Assembly: GCA_033220425.1 (NCBI GenBank)
Contig: CM065649.1
Coordinates: 4,650,001-4,714,000, forward strand
Length of the DNA stretch: 64,000 nucleotides
Source: Lepraria neglecta
Lineage: Eukaryota; Ascomycota; Lecanoromycetes; Lecanorales; Stereocaulaceae
Direction: 5' to 3'
The notes below the pieces were generated by a model. It was given only the letters and a program-made list of their open reading frames with translations, was not told the DNA's origin and searched no databases. A program made the position numbers and the translations under genes. Shown piece by piece: positions 1 through 10,845 of this stretch (position 1 is its first letter; the number at the start of each line of letters is the position of its first letter).

Positions 1-1
1 C

Positions 2-568
2 GACGACTCGAACACGACACAAGTGCCGTTTAACATCAATCGGTACACGGATCTTGAAGCCACACTGATCGACTACACGCTGTCACGGGCAGTTATCGAA
101 GAAGACGAGGTTCTCGCAAACTCGATGCAAGAGCCGGGGCTGTTCAATCAAGAAAGCAAAGCCAAGAACAAACGCGAAGCCGAGAACGACCAGCATCAGT
201 ACGAGACATACGATCGTATGCGTGAACTTGTAGAGGGTAGCTCCCGGGATCGACCAAAGCATTTGGACACAGCCACGCTCTGGAAGAGATACGTCCCTGA
301 GACAAACTTGCTGTGGCTGCACCATCTTCTGTTCATCCTCCTTAGAGATACACAGAAATGCCGGACGGTTCACATGGATTACATTCAGGACAAATTAGTC
401 AGAACTTTGGTTACAATCCGTGATGATTTGGATCCCAAGAAGGTTGATGACTGGGTGTACAGATCCGCTAAAGATCTAGTGAACGAGGAACGCGCTGCGG
501 AAGTGGAGAGGAGAGCGTTCTCTAGAGAGGGAATTGGAAGGTATTGCGACATGATACCCCGGCATTAG
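2..568 (+). CDS. Haspin-like protein kinase, C-terminal part (5' end outside window)
   Basis: Frame 2 is open from the window edge to TAG at 566-568, giving 188 residues of a C-terminus. The segment 'LIDYTLSR' near residue 22 matches the haspin family, where DYT replaces the DFG motif of ordinary kinases. It is followed by 'YETYDRMRELV' and 'ETNLLWLHHLLFILL', which correspond to the haspin C-lobe elements (D-Y-Q-F-D-I-Y-R-L-M and S-N-V-L-W-L-H-Y-L in animal haspin). Haspin phosphorylates histone H3 Thr3 at mitosis; that role is family knowledge, not shown here. The acidic-basic loop after DYTLSR (about residues 30-75) is longer than in animal haspin, as in other fungal members. The ATP-binding lobe and the catalytic Asp lie upstream of the window, so activity cannot be judged. 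No intron is needed in the visible part. Confidence 0.85.
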   Translation, partial: DDSNTTQVPFNINRYTDLEATLIDYTLSRAVIEEDEVLANSMQEPGLFNQESKAKNKREAENDQHQYETYDRMRELVEGSSRDRPKHLDTATLWKRYVPETNLLWLHHLLFILLRDTQKCRTVHMDYIQDKLVRTLVTIRDDLDPKKVDDWVYRSAKDLVNEERAAEVERRAFSREGIGRYCDMIPRH

Positions 569-990
569 AGATGGAGTTCAGGGAATCAAAGATGCATTAC
601 AAAGTACTATGGCCGTAGCATGGACCAACGTACTAGCGATTTTATCAGCAAAATTTTCTGGCAAAGCCCCTCTACTTTGTCCCAAACATGAGCGTACCAA
701 GACCCAGAAGACGTCATACACAGCAAAGACCAGGTCGAATAGTGGACCAAGCTTGTAATCATTTGAGTAAGCACTTCCAAGCGTTCTTTGAGAAGCACTA
801 TTCTGGCCAGGCATCTGCCACTAGCGTATTCTGCACCTCGCGACATTCCGCTGTCAGCGTCACGACACCAGAGACATCTGCAAACATATCATCAGACATC
901 TTTAAACTCCTCTCACCATGAGAGAACCCCTCTTTACAAAACCGCCTTGAAATCTGGCCGACCCAGCAGCTCCTACAGCAATAATACAAC
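569..990. other. Intergenic, haspin 3' end to ENT transporter promoter
   Basis: About 420 bp between two plus-strand genes. The ORFs that cross it have no recognisable content. It must hold the haspin 3' UTR and the promoter of the ENT gene; I see no clear TATA box. Confidence 0.5.
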
Positions 991-2394
991 ATGGACCGCC
1001 TCCGCAAAGCGCTCAACCAGCAGCCCTCCTCGCCTGCCTACGAACCTCTGGACAATGATCCCGATGGCGATACTACCCATCGAAAGGCGCCGCATCACCG
1101 CTTCTCATGGCTCGAGTACTCCATTTTCCTCCTCCTCGGCATCTCTATGCTATGGGCATGGTAAGCTCCTCCCTCCCCACCCTCCCACAACTATCTATCT
1201 AATCGCCCTAATAGGAATATGTTCCTCGCCGCCTCCCCCTACTTCCAGCACCGCTTTCGGACCTCGCCCTCCCTCCTCACCTCATTCCCCTCAGCCCTTA
1301 TCTCCGTCTCCTGCATCACGAACCTCGTCTCCATGCTCCTTCTCACGCACCTCCAATCGCGCGCCAATTATCCCAATCGCATCATCCTCTCTCTAATCCT
1401 CAACATCGTCGCATTCACCCTCTTGGCTCTCTCGACTGTCATGTTCCGAGGTGTCTCACCGGGCGTCTACTTCGGCTTTCTCATGGCCATCGTCTTTACG
1501 GCTAGTTTGGCAGCGGGGTTTTGTCAGAACGGTGTCTTTGCCTACGTGTCTGGCTTTGGGGTAGGGGAGTATACGCAGGCTATCATGACTGGACAAGGCG
1601 TGGCTGGTGTGCTGCCATGCATAGCACAGATCGTCTCGGTGCTGTCTGTCAACGAGCCAGATGCTGATGCAGGAAAAGATGGGGGAACAGTCCCACAAGA
1701 GAGTGGGAAGTCTGCCTTCGCATACTTCCTCACCGCTACGGCTGTTTCGGTGGCTGCACTACTCGCCTTCTTTCTCCTCTTACGAAGGCATCTGGATGCT
1801 AGCACAGAGGCCAAATCCCCCATCTCAGACGCAGACGACTCGGAACATCCAACCCCACGGAAGGTAGTGGGCATGTGGACTCTCTTCAAAAAACTCCACT
1901 ACCTCGCCGCCGCCGTCTTTCTTACATTCGCCATCACAATGGTCTTCCCAGTCTTCACACAGCAAATCACCAGCGTCCGCCCCGCAGACACAGCACCACG
2001 AATACTCCAACCAGCATGCTTCATTCCCTTAGCCTTCTTACTTTGGAACGCCGGCGACTTGGCAGGTCGACTCGTCACTCTCAACCCCAAATTGACTCTC
2101 GTTCGATGGCCACGCACAATCTTCCTGATGGCTTTGGCCCGAGGCGTTTTTATACCACTTTATCTTCTTTGCAACATTCATGGCCGAGGCGCCGCTATCT
2201 CGAGCGATCTTTTCTACCTTGTCATCGTGCAATTTCTCTTTGGGTTGAGTAATGGGTACTTGGGATCTACATGCATGATGGGCGCTGGGGAATGGGTCGA
2301 TGTTGAGGAAAGGGAAGCGGCGGGAGGGTTCATGGGACTCATGCTTGTGTTTGGGCTAACGGCTGGGAGTCTGTTGAGTTTTTCTGTTGCATGA
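991..2394 (+). CDS. FUN26: Equilibrative nucleoside transporter (ENT/SLC29 family, Fun26-like)
   Basis: Two exons, 991-1160 and 1215-2394, joined over a 54-nt intron (GTAAGC...AATAG), give 449 residues. The splice restores the ENT hallmark 'LLGISMLWAWNMFLA' (about residues 44-58) at the end of TM1, which is the best evidence for both the family and the intron. About eleven hydrophobic helices follow, with a hydrophilic loop (about residues 250-270, 'SDADDSEHPTPRK') in the middle as in ENTs. The late segment 'GLSNGYLGSTCMMGA' matches the conserved ENT TM8-9 region. Yeast Fun26 moves nucleosides and nicotinamide riboside across the vacuole membrane, and that location is inferred here. The ATG at 991 lies 5' of the signature in frame. 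It is convergent with the ABC transporter gene. Confidence 0.9.
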
Positions 2395-2733
2395 TATCAG
2401 GTTAGTTATCTGGAGTACGAATGTCATGGATGAGCGACGCATAAGCATTTTGGGAGTCGGCATTGCATACATGGGATGCATCGCAGGGTAGAAATGATGA
2501 CGGACACTGTTTGGTGCAATTTACATTTTGATAGTGAAGAGTACATTCTCTAGACCTTAGACTTGCCTCCTTCCCTTTGATCCATCAACGCCGCGAGTGG
2601 GGGTAATGTGTCTATCGATGAATGACCTCGAAGCCTTGATTCTCATGCCAGAGATTGACCAACGCCAGTGACTACGCTTTTGCGCTTCAAAATGCTCATG
2701 TAAAGATCTCACGGAATCGCCTCCAGTCAGCGC
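2395..2733. other. Convergent intergenic region
   Basis: About 340 bp between the 3' ends of the ENT gene (+) and the ABC gene (-). It should contain both 3' UTRs. I see no further gene or repeat. Confidence 0.5.
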
Positions 2734-5180
2734 TCATTTTTGGTCCTTTTCAGACTTTTGAACCACAGTCTCAGGCATTGCTTCATCGCCTGCTTTCGCC
2801 TCCTCCGCCATTCCCTCCATCACGTCTTCATACTCAGCCAATTCTCCTTCTGGCTCGTGCGAGACAAGATCTTCCTTCTTTTCCTTAGTCTCACCACCGC
2901 TCATCTGCCACTCCATTAGCTTCGCAAAGGCCCCATTCGGGTCTTGACTGAGCTCGCTGTAAGAGCCTTGCTGAGCGACTTTGCCGTCGGGCGAGAGAAC
3001 GATGACGCTGTCCGAGCGTTTGATGGTGGAAAGACGATGGGCGATGGAGATGGTGGTGTTGTTGCCTTTAAGAAGAGCAGCGAGGGCAGCGTTGACAAGG
3101 GTCTCGGATTCTGCGTCGAGGGCCGATGTTGCTTCGTCGAGGATCAAGATGTCTGGATTCTTGACTAACGCTCTTGCAATCGCTATACGCTGTTTCTGGC
3201 CACCAGACAGCATAGCTCCTCTTGGACCAACGGACGTGTCAAGACCGTCTGGGAAATCCTCGATGAATCGGCAGTTTGCTTTTCGAGCAGCTTCGATGAT
3301 TTCTTTGCGACTGGCGCTCGGTTTTGCGTATGCGATGTTGTCGGCGATGGTACCGGAGAAGAGTACAGGCTCCTGAGACACGATTCCAATCTTGCGCCGG
3401 AGTTGCTTGACGTTCAAAGTGGATATGTCGACGCCATCAATCTTAATGGTGCCTTGGGTGGGTGAGTAGAAGCGTAGAAGGAGCGAGGCTATCGTGGATT
3501 TGCCGCCCCCTGATGGGCCGACGACTGCGATGTTCGAGCCTTGAGGAATCTCGAAGTCTAAGTCTTTGAAGATGTCGACTGCCGGCCTAGTAGGATAGCT
3601 GAAAGATACGTTCTCGAATCGAATGGGTCCTCGAGCAGATTTGACTGGAAGACCCACGGTTGGCGAGATTGAAGGCTTCCTGTCCTGAAGTTCGAACAAC
3701 CTGGTAGCTGCTCCAACACCCTTCATGAGTTCAGACCAGAAGCCCGATAATCCAAAGAGACTTGATCCAGCGTAAGCGGTATACATGAGGAACGAGGTTA
3801 GTTCGCCGATACTGATGGCGCCGGATTGCACCATTCCTCCGCCAACGTAAAGCAATGCAAGTATTGTCATATTGCCCATCATGCCAGTCTGAGTCAAATT
3901 AGTATGCTGGAGCGAGAGGCGCAGAAGAGTCTTACAGAGCTGAAGTACGTAGCTGAGATGAAAGCCTCCCTCTTCCCGAGAGCGAAGATCTTCTTGACTT
4001 GCTTGTTGTACCTTGCAACTTCTAGCATCTCGCCTGCGAACGCTTGACTCGTCCTTACATTACCCAATCGCTCTTCTGCAATCTTGGTGAGAGTTCCAAG
4101 ATTTTTCTGTATCTTGCGGCTGAGGTCCCTCATCGCTCTACCAAAGAGCACAGTACCGATTGCAACAGGTGGAAAGCAAAAGAACAGAACGCTTGTGAGT
4201 TTTATGCTGACGTAGGCCATGAGTGTGAGTCCGGCGGCCCCGCTGACCAAGGACCGCAGCCCATCCGAGAGATTCTGCGTAATACTCTTGCCCACGATGA
4301 CCGTATCCGAGCTGAGACGTGATATCAGATCTCCCACCCTGTTGGCGTCGAAAAACTCCGCATTCTGTACGAATGTCCTCCGGAAAAGCTGAGACCGTAA
4401 CCGTGCCACAATTCGCTCTCCCACAATCCGAAGTATAAGGATGCGGCCGTAGTTTGCTGAAGCTCCTACAATGAGAATCCCACCTAGGGCTAAGTAAAGA
4501 GTCGAAAGATCAAAACCGTAAAGCTGGCTTCCCATTTCTGGCTTTGTGGCGACATCCAGGAATTTTCCAATCGAGAATGGTATGGACATTGATATCGAAG
4601 ACGATACGAGTAGGAAAAGAAATGCCCACCCTAGCACTCGTACTTCTGGCCGTGCGATCTTCACCAGTCGCCAGGTCTCTTTCAATCCACCAGCTCCCTG
4701 GTCCTTAGGGTCTCTCGCGAGACGTGCGCTGAGGTTGACTTGAGAAGCCTGGTTCGCTTTCTCAGACCGCGAGAAGCCCCGCTCTTCTTGTTCATGATTG
4801 AGCTCGTCCTCTTCTAGTTCTATAGCCGTTTCTGTATTATCCTTTGCCGGGACATTTCTCTCCTCTGTTATCACAGTCCTGGTTTCCGACGTTGAAGGCT
4901 TCCCCTCCCTGAATTGCGCTGATGTGGCCGTAAACGGACGTAGGTGTTGTAAGATCGTAGGACGAGTGTAAATTGGTCCGAGACGAGAGGCGCTGCTCGG
5001 GCTGGATTGAGCACACCGCGCATAGCTGCTCAGACTGGCTTTCGATTCTGGGAGATGCGTCGAAGCTCTCCATTGCAGCGAATTCGACAGTGCATTGCAA
5101 TGCGTTGAAGGCGGACGATGGGCGGTGCTCAGCGCTGGGGCTTTGCTCAGTCGCTGAAAGAGCAGCTTAGAGCTGCGCAT
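2734..5180 (-). CDS. MDL1: Mitochondrial half-size ABC transporter (ABCB10/Mdl1 type)
   Basis: Two exons on the minus strand (5180-3936 and 3888-2734) flank a 47-nt intron with a perfect TACTAAT branch site. The product has 799 residues. The first ~190 are Ser/Arg-rich and low in acid (residues 1-90), typical of a mitochondrial presequence. A six-helix membrane domain follows (about 195-480), then a complete nucleotide-binding domain: Walker A GPSGGGKST (about 540), Q-loop SQEPVLF, signature LSGGQKQRIAIARAL, Walker B ILILDEATSALD and H-loop IAHRLST. A single NBD makes it a half-transporter that should work as a homodimer. Yeast Mdl1 exports peptides from the mitochondrial matrix. The acidic C-tail (last ~60 residues, Glu/Lys-rich) is an extension beyond the NBD. 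Mdl2-like or Atm1-like function cannot be fully excluded, but the presequence and domain order fit Mdl1/ABCB10 best. Confidence 0.88.
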
Positions 5181-5856
5181 GTTATGGAGGGTTGGCTTCC
5201 ATCTGTTTGAGTAGAAGCATTTGTCCGGGTCTTAAAGATTTTGTTCTGTTTTGGACTGGGGGTGAAAGTGCACTACAAGCATGACGTGTATTGAGTGGAT
5301 TAACTTTACAAAAATTACGTGTAGAACCACCAAGTCTTACGAATACTTCATGCCCAATAGTAAAAGGCTGCTGCAAGTCACTTGAACCCTTGACATCTGT
5401 ATGGATTTGGTGCTCATTTTTACTGTCCCAATTCGAGTCCTCGCGAGTCGGGCTGGGCTCAATTCGTGGCACGAATCTCTCTACAATTGACTGTAATGCT
5501 GGAAAAGCCTTGAAACAAGCACCGAAGCTGGGGTAAGAATACCCTAGACAATGGAAATTAGATGGAGACGGTATCCTTTTAAGAGGCAGCCTTCAAGCCA
5601 TCCAAAATGGTTAGAGTATCAATATTCTCCGCCTAAAAGCTAGATGCAAGTCCTATAGAAAATTGTGTACGAAACGTGAGAGGAGGCTGTGTCCCAAAGA
5701 ATATGCATTTCGCAATGCTCAGCATATCGTAGGTACAGCATGTCTTCTTGCCCAACCCCTAGCGTTCTGCCCATCAGTGTTTGTAGCTCCTGTAAGGAAT
5801 CAAATCCTCGTCAAAGCGAGGAGCTGGCAAACTAGCCATGACCCTCCAATGTGCCT
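5181..5856. other. Intergenic, ABC transporter promoter and calmodulin 3' region
   Basis: About 675 bp between two minus-strand genes. It should hold the ABC transporter promoter and the calmodulin 3' UTR. Small ORFs here are unconvincing and nothing else is recognised. Confidence 0.5.
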
Positions 5857-6663
5857 CTATTTCTGCATCATAAGCTGCACAAACTCGTTGTCTAGCCGTC
5901 GTTAGTATTCGACCCTCTCAAGTAAGGCGATGGGTGGCATACAATCGATTCTCCCATCTCCATCCTGGTCGGCTTCGTGGATCATCTCATCAACCTCATC
6001 ATCCGTCAACTTCTCTCCGATGGATGTCATGACATGGCGCAGCTCGGCAGCGGAGATGAATCCGTTGTTGTCGCGATCGAAGACTTTGAATGCTTCCCGG
6101 ATTTCTTCCTCTGAGTCGGTGTCCTTCATTTTGCGTGCCATCATCGTCAGGAATTCTATATCGGAGAAGCGGTCAGTATGAGATCCAATACAGGTGTTCG
6201 TGCTAGGACTCGTCGTACCTGGGAAGTCAATTGTTCCGTTGTTGTCTGAGTCCACCTCATTGATCATATCTTGCAGCTCGGACTCGCTTGGATTTTGGCC
6301 TAGAGATCGCATGACCGTGCCCAATTCCTTGGTGGTGATTTCACCTGTTTCAGACTCGCTGTCAGTCTATGCTGAGACCAGTAGTCTGATAACCGGGCGT
6401 GAATGCGCCCATCGAAGGCAGCAGGGCAGGGCTTACCATCGCCATCTTTGTCCTAAACAAGCCAAGAACGTCAGCCTGATGTAACGACGGAGAGAGGAGT
6501 GTACTCACGAAGAGAGAGAACGCTTCCTTGAACTCGGACACTTGCTCCTCAGTGAGTGAGTCCGCCTATAGAGCGAACATAGTCAGCGTTGTGCTTATCT
6601 TGTGCTTCCAGTCTGAACCTCGAAAACGCGGGGTTCGACTCTGAAGAAGACGGGACATACCAT
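5857..6663 (-). CDS. CMD1: Calmodulin
   Basis: Six exons reconstruct exactly 149 codons including the start: 6663-6661 (ATG alone), 6565-6509, 6452-6437 (16-nt microexon), 6344-6219, 6155-5943 and 5891-5857. All introns are GT...AG (95, 56, 92, 63 and 51 nt) and phases agree throughout. Four EF-hands are complete, with acidic loops beginning [27 protein letters not shown] and DQDGDGRID, each with Glu at the last loop position. The C-terminus is [10 protein letters not shown]. Calmodulin is the calcium sensor for calcineurin, CaM kinases and myosins. Two residues differ from what I recall as the usual ascomycete form (mature numbering): Ser57 for Ala in loop 2, and His126 for Arg before loop 4. 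It is divergent from TLG2, with a 331-bp shared promoter. Confidence 0.97.
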
Positions 6664-6994
6664 GTTGACAGCAGTAATTGCGCTGTCTGAAGAAGGGTAT
6701 CGCAAGGTGATCCTTTGGCTTGTATTGCGAGAAGAGGTTGTAGAGACTTGTAGTGTGGCCGTGGGAAGAGATGTAGGTTGTCGTGGGGTTTATTGTCTGG
6801 AGTTGTGTTCCCCACAAGGCTGATATGACAGGGATAGCCAAGCCTCGCAGGGCATGCTCGGAATGTTCCGTTGTCTTTGAATAGCTCCCCTGACATTAAT
6901 CGCAATGGAGGCAGAAGTACATGCTAAGCCGTGACGACTCGAATTTGACTGCGAAAGGCTGCTAGGACCGCCCTCGAAAGTCTCATAGGCAATT
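6664..6994. promoter_or_regulatory. Shared divergent promoter region, calmodulin (-) and TLG2 (+)
   Basis: 331 bp separate the two start codons. This is therefore the only sequence available for both promoters and 5' UTRs, unless control elements lie inside the long first introns. No specific factor site is claimed. Confidence 0.6.
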
Positions 6995-8356
6995 ATGTGG
7001 AGGGACCGCACCAATTTGTAAGCTGCCAGCATCACGAACCACCCAGTCCTCAATGCTTCCGGTCTACTGTAGGCACGAACTGACGTGGTACCCTTTAGAT
7101 ATATTTCATACCGACAATCATACGCACATCATCCACCTAAGAAACGAAAAGTCGTTGGCCCCTCTGGTAATGGCTTCTCTACGTCCGGCTATGAATCCGA
7201 AGAGCGCCGCGGTCTTATGTCCGCAGGAGCCTTTGAAGATGATGGAGACACTGTCATTGAGATGGACTTACTGCCACCGAGATGGGTTGACATACAAGAT
7301 GAAGTTACAGAGCTCCTTGGAACGATAGCAAAAAAGTCCGCAGAGTTGGAGAAGCTACACGCAAAGCACGTCTTGCCGGGTTTCGACGACGAAGATGTCA
7401 AGAGGCAGGAAGAAGTCGCAATAGAACGCATGACTCAGGAGATCACTCGGGGCTTTCATGATTGCCAAAAGGCTATACAAAGGATAGAGATGATGGTGAG
7501 AGATGCCAGGCATCAGGGGGGCGTGAGCAAGGCGGACGAAACCATGGCACGGAATATACAGATCTCATTGGCCAGTCGGGTACAAGAAGTCAGCGCTGGG
7601 TTCAGGAAGAAGCAGAGCAACTATCTAAAAAGTGAGCGCCTTAGAGAAAGCAGTGTTTCAAGGTTGACTACGAGTTTGCTAACATGGGTGAAGAATTACG
7701 CACCCTTGGTGGCCTCACCATCCCCTTCGAGCGCTCCTCAACTCCTTCGCAAAATCCTTACACCGATCCCTCCATGATGGAGTCTGAAACCGATAAATCA
7801 TTCGGCCAATCAATGCTTCAGCAAACCTCCCTCAAACGTCTCAATACCAACGACGTAGCCATTGCCCAACGAGAGCGGGAGATCAACGATATCGCTCAGG
7901 GCATCATCGAGCTCGCTGATATTTTCAAAGAATTGCAAGGGATGGTCATTGACCAAGGGACCATGCTCGATCGGATAGACTATAATGTGGAGAACATGGC
8001 CGTCAATGTCAAGGCCGCAGATAAAGAGCTCAACGTGGTACGCACTTCCCATCCAACCCCAGGTATTAAGAGTGGTACTGATGGAACCATTGTAGGCAAC
8101 GGGCTATCAACGCAAGTACACGAAACGGAAGATTATGTTTCTGCTCTTTCTTCTCGTCATCGGCATGGTTATTCTTTTACTAGTCAAACCGAAACGATCA
8201 AGCGCTCCAGCAGCACCTCCATCTCCGGACAGCGGTGACCCTATTGGCGGCCTGGGTGTTGCAAATCCCGACCCAGAGGTAGCAGCCTCAGGACCGGACG
8301 TTGTACAGCCTAACGGTGGGAATGCAGGTAATCCAATCAGAGGTCTGCCTCCTTAA
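6995..8356 (+). CDS. TLG2: t-SNARE Tlg2 (syntaxin 16 family)
   Basis: Four exons (6995-7017, 7099-7631, 7694-8037, 8096-8356) with introns of 81, 62 and 58 nt give 386 residues. The 23-nt first exon plus the splice yields the Tlg2/syntaxin-16 N-terminus MWRDRTNLYISYR, the motif that binds the SM protein Vps45. The Qa-SNARE helix spans about residues 243-298, with the zero-layer glutamine at Gln273 (VIDQGTM). A basic juxtamembrane stretch and a single C-terminal anchor (about 313-330) follow. It mediates fusion at the trans-Golgi network and endosomes. Unlike most syntaxins, about 52 residues (Pro/Ala/Gly-rich) follow the anchor and should face the lumen; yeast Tlg2 also has such a tail. An unspliced reading gives a truncated protein starting inside exon 2, which is wrong. 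Confidence 0.95.
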
Positions 8357-8864
8357 TCGGGGAAAAGATTGTCTTTCGTCATTTTTAGGTATATCAATGA
8401 TACCCATTTGCCGCATTGTGCCAACTCGTGATTACAATGCTACTGTTCTTGGTTTTCGATTCGACTACCTCGCATCTCTAGACCAAGAGTGACATTACGA
8501 ATGCCCCTTCGGCGTGTGGTACCTCTAATATCTCATTTCTGAGCATGATACCCAGTAAATTGACTACCTTATTCACTTCTACAATAAGTACATGAGCTGA
8601 ATGATGTCTCAAACCTAAGGAGCGGATAGTGGAGGAGCTACTACGTGAACCCCTTTGAGATGGGCGAGCGTATGCTCGAGGGGGAGAAGCGTATTCGGGA
8701 GCCGGAGCTCGAGCTCAAGAAGCTGCGCTCCCCGACGGTTTGAAGCATATAACAGGGGCGAATACCCGAAGGACAACCAAGCTCTTGGGAAGCAAGCAAC
8801 GCCCCAACGAACAGTTCTGGATAGCAACCCAAACGTGTGTTCATTATTGCTACAATTACCAACC
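8357..8864. other. Convergent intergenic region TLG2/CDC37
   Basis: About 500 bp between convergent 3' ends. The short ORFs on both strands overlap each other and look like chance. I see no RNA gene or repeat. Confidence 0.5.
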
Positions 8865-10499
8865 TCAATTTAGATCAGCAACCTCCACCTCCCCTCCAGC
8901 GGCCCCACCTTCTTTCGCCTCTACTTCCAGCCCCCTCAACTTCGCCTCTGTCTCCTCCTCAGGTACCGACCCCCCAATCTCCTCTGCCTCTCTAGCCTCC
9001 CTCCCTTCTTTCTCTAATTCCTTCAACTTGGCCTTCCCATCCTCAGTGTTGGGATCAATGACGCCTTCCTCGATGCTCAACATGCCGGCTTCACCTAACT
9101 GTTCCACCACTTCCTCAGCCTCTTCGACACTCATCTTGCCTAGCACCTCGTTAACTTTGTCCAGCGACCCACTCTCCAGTGCCCTCTGCAATCCAGGCGG
9201 GAATCGCTCAAATATGATACGAGCTTGCTGCTCCACATCCTCGGTGCTGTCGGGCTGAGGAACGTTGATATGGATTTCCGTGCCTGGTTCAACGGCGTGA
9301 AGTTGGATCTGCTCGACTTGCTCAGAGTCTTTATTAGCGGCACGCTCCTTGGCGAGTTCGGCGGTTCGAGTGCGGATGCGGGCGTAGGTGGAATTGACGT
9401 CGTCGAGGAAAACCTTCTGGGCGTTATGATTTGGTGTTGTGATACTAAAAGGGTATGATCAGCGTGTAGCTTGGAAAACAGATATTGTGCAAGAATCTTA
9501 CCGCTTGAAGAAAAGGCCCACGCCGTCTCTGCCCAGCGAGCGGCAGTATTGGAGGAGAAGAGCTTGGTGCACGCATTGTTTGGCATAGGTTCCCTTGCCG
9601 TCTGTTTGAGCAGTAAAAGCTTCCATCAGTAAACCGTCCGTCTCTCGCTCGGCAACAACTTCATGATGCTCTGAGATGAACCTGAGACATTCTCTATAGT
9701 CCCCAGTCTTGATCTTAGCGAACTTCTTTCCGAGCTCCGTAGGTCGGATGTCAGCCTCGCCATCATCTTCAGCATTCGTTAAAGGCTCATCAACATCTGC
9801 ATCTGCGCCTGATGTCTGCCCTCCACTGTCAAGACGCCGTAATGGATCCTTCTTGGCTGAACCTGGATTGAGCACCTCGACTGTCTCTTTCGACTTAGGT
9901 TTCTCCTTCTCTTTCGACACCGAGGACATGCTGAATCCCTCATGTAAGCTCTCACTCGTAATCTTCTTGCTCTCCTCTTTCTCTAGCCTCTCAAGCTCCG
10001 CCAGTAAACCATTTTGCAGATTTTGGACTTTGGTCTTATGCCCCTCCACGCCCTTGACATAGCTCGCATACCAGTCCTTCGGCTCTGGTTCCGCTTCTTT
10101 CTTCACTTGATCCACCAGCCCGGCTATCATCTGCGAGTACAGCGGCTGTTGCTCTTTGTAGTGTACATCTGGTGGAGGATCTGGGGCCTTGTCCTTGGCT
10201 GGGTCTCCAGCACAATCCATCAAGGCCTGCATCATAAATTCATCTGGATTCGATCCGGCGACCTGATCCGCGTGCTTGCGTAGCGATGCCAGCAGCGTGT
10301 CGATGCGTTCGAGCATGCCATCGTTGACTATACGCTCGTACTTGAGGGTTGAGATTCTATGCTTCCTCTCGAATCGTTGTTGGTGGATCTGGTTCTGCTT
10401 TGCTCGTATGAAGGACCGCTTGTCGACGTTTGGGTGGACTTCTATGTCTGAGTCGTCTGAGAGCTCGAGAGCATCCCATTTGCTGTAGTTTACGACCAT
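8865..10499 (-). CDS. CDC37: Hsp90 co-chaperone Cdc37
   Basis: Two exons, 10499-9502 and 9444-8865, over a 57-nt intron (phase 2), give 525 residues. The start is set by the invariant Cdc37 N-terminus MVVNYSKWDALELSDDSD, whose Ser14-equivalent sits in an acidic CK2-type site; the in-frame upstream Met (10529) is not needed. Kinase-client binding residues follow (VDKRSFIRAKQ), then coiled coil (about 120-210), a charged Ser/Lys-rich linker, the Hsp90-binding middle domain (about 270-390, including TELGKKFAKI), and the C-terminal domain (FPPGLQRALESGSLDKVNEVLGKM). The last ~60 residues are an acidic, Ala/Gly-rich tail. Cdc37 delivers kinases to Hsp90 in the cytosol. It lies in tandem with the clathrin light chain gene, 346 bp downstream of that gene's stop. 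Confidence 0.96.
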
Positions 10500-10845
10500 T
10501 CTGAGGGTTAGTAAGTTTGTGTTATGCAAGTTACCGCCAAGGTTGAAGTTAATGTGTTGCGTGGAGGTTTGAGTAAATAAGTAGTAGTAGCACGAGGCTC
10601 GAGCTCTACTTCAGAATGTTCGAGAACACCAGATGTTCCACGAAGGCATGTTTTACTATTAAGACAAGCTTCCAGAATAGAGCCCTTCTATTTCATAGGC
10701 ATGATAAAAGTGGCTCTCCGAGCCAAAATCAAGCGCTACAGATGCTCAGGTATTTACAGTCCCCAAACGCCTCGGCTAGTCTATCGACTTGCAGCATGCA
10801 GCAGGCTCAAACGTCGCCTTCAAGTCACCGCCCTCAAGCTCTTTT
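10500..10845. other. Intergenic, CDC37 promoter
   Basis: 346 bp between the clathrin light chain stop and the CDC37 start, both on the minus strand. It holds the CDC37 promoter; nothing else is seen. Confidence 0.5.

Noticed and set aside
788-1396. 202-codon plus ORF over the ENT start
   Set aside because: Wrong frame; the spliced frame gives the ENT signature.
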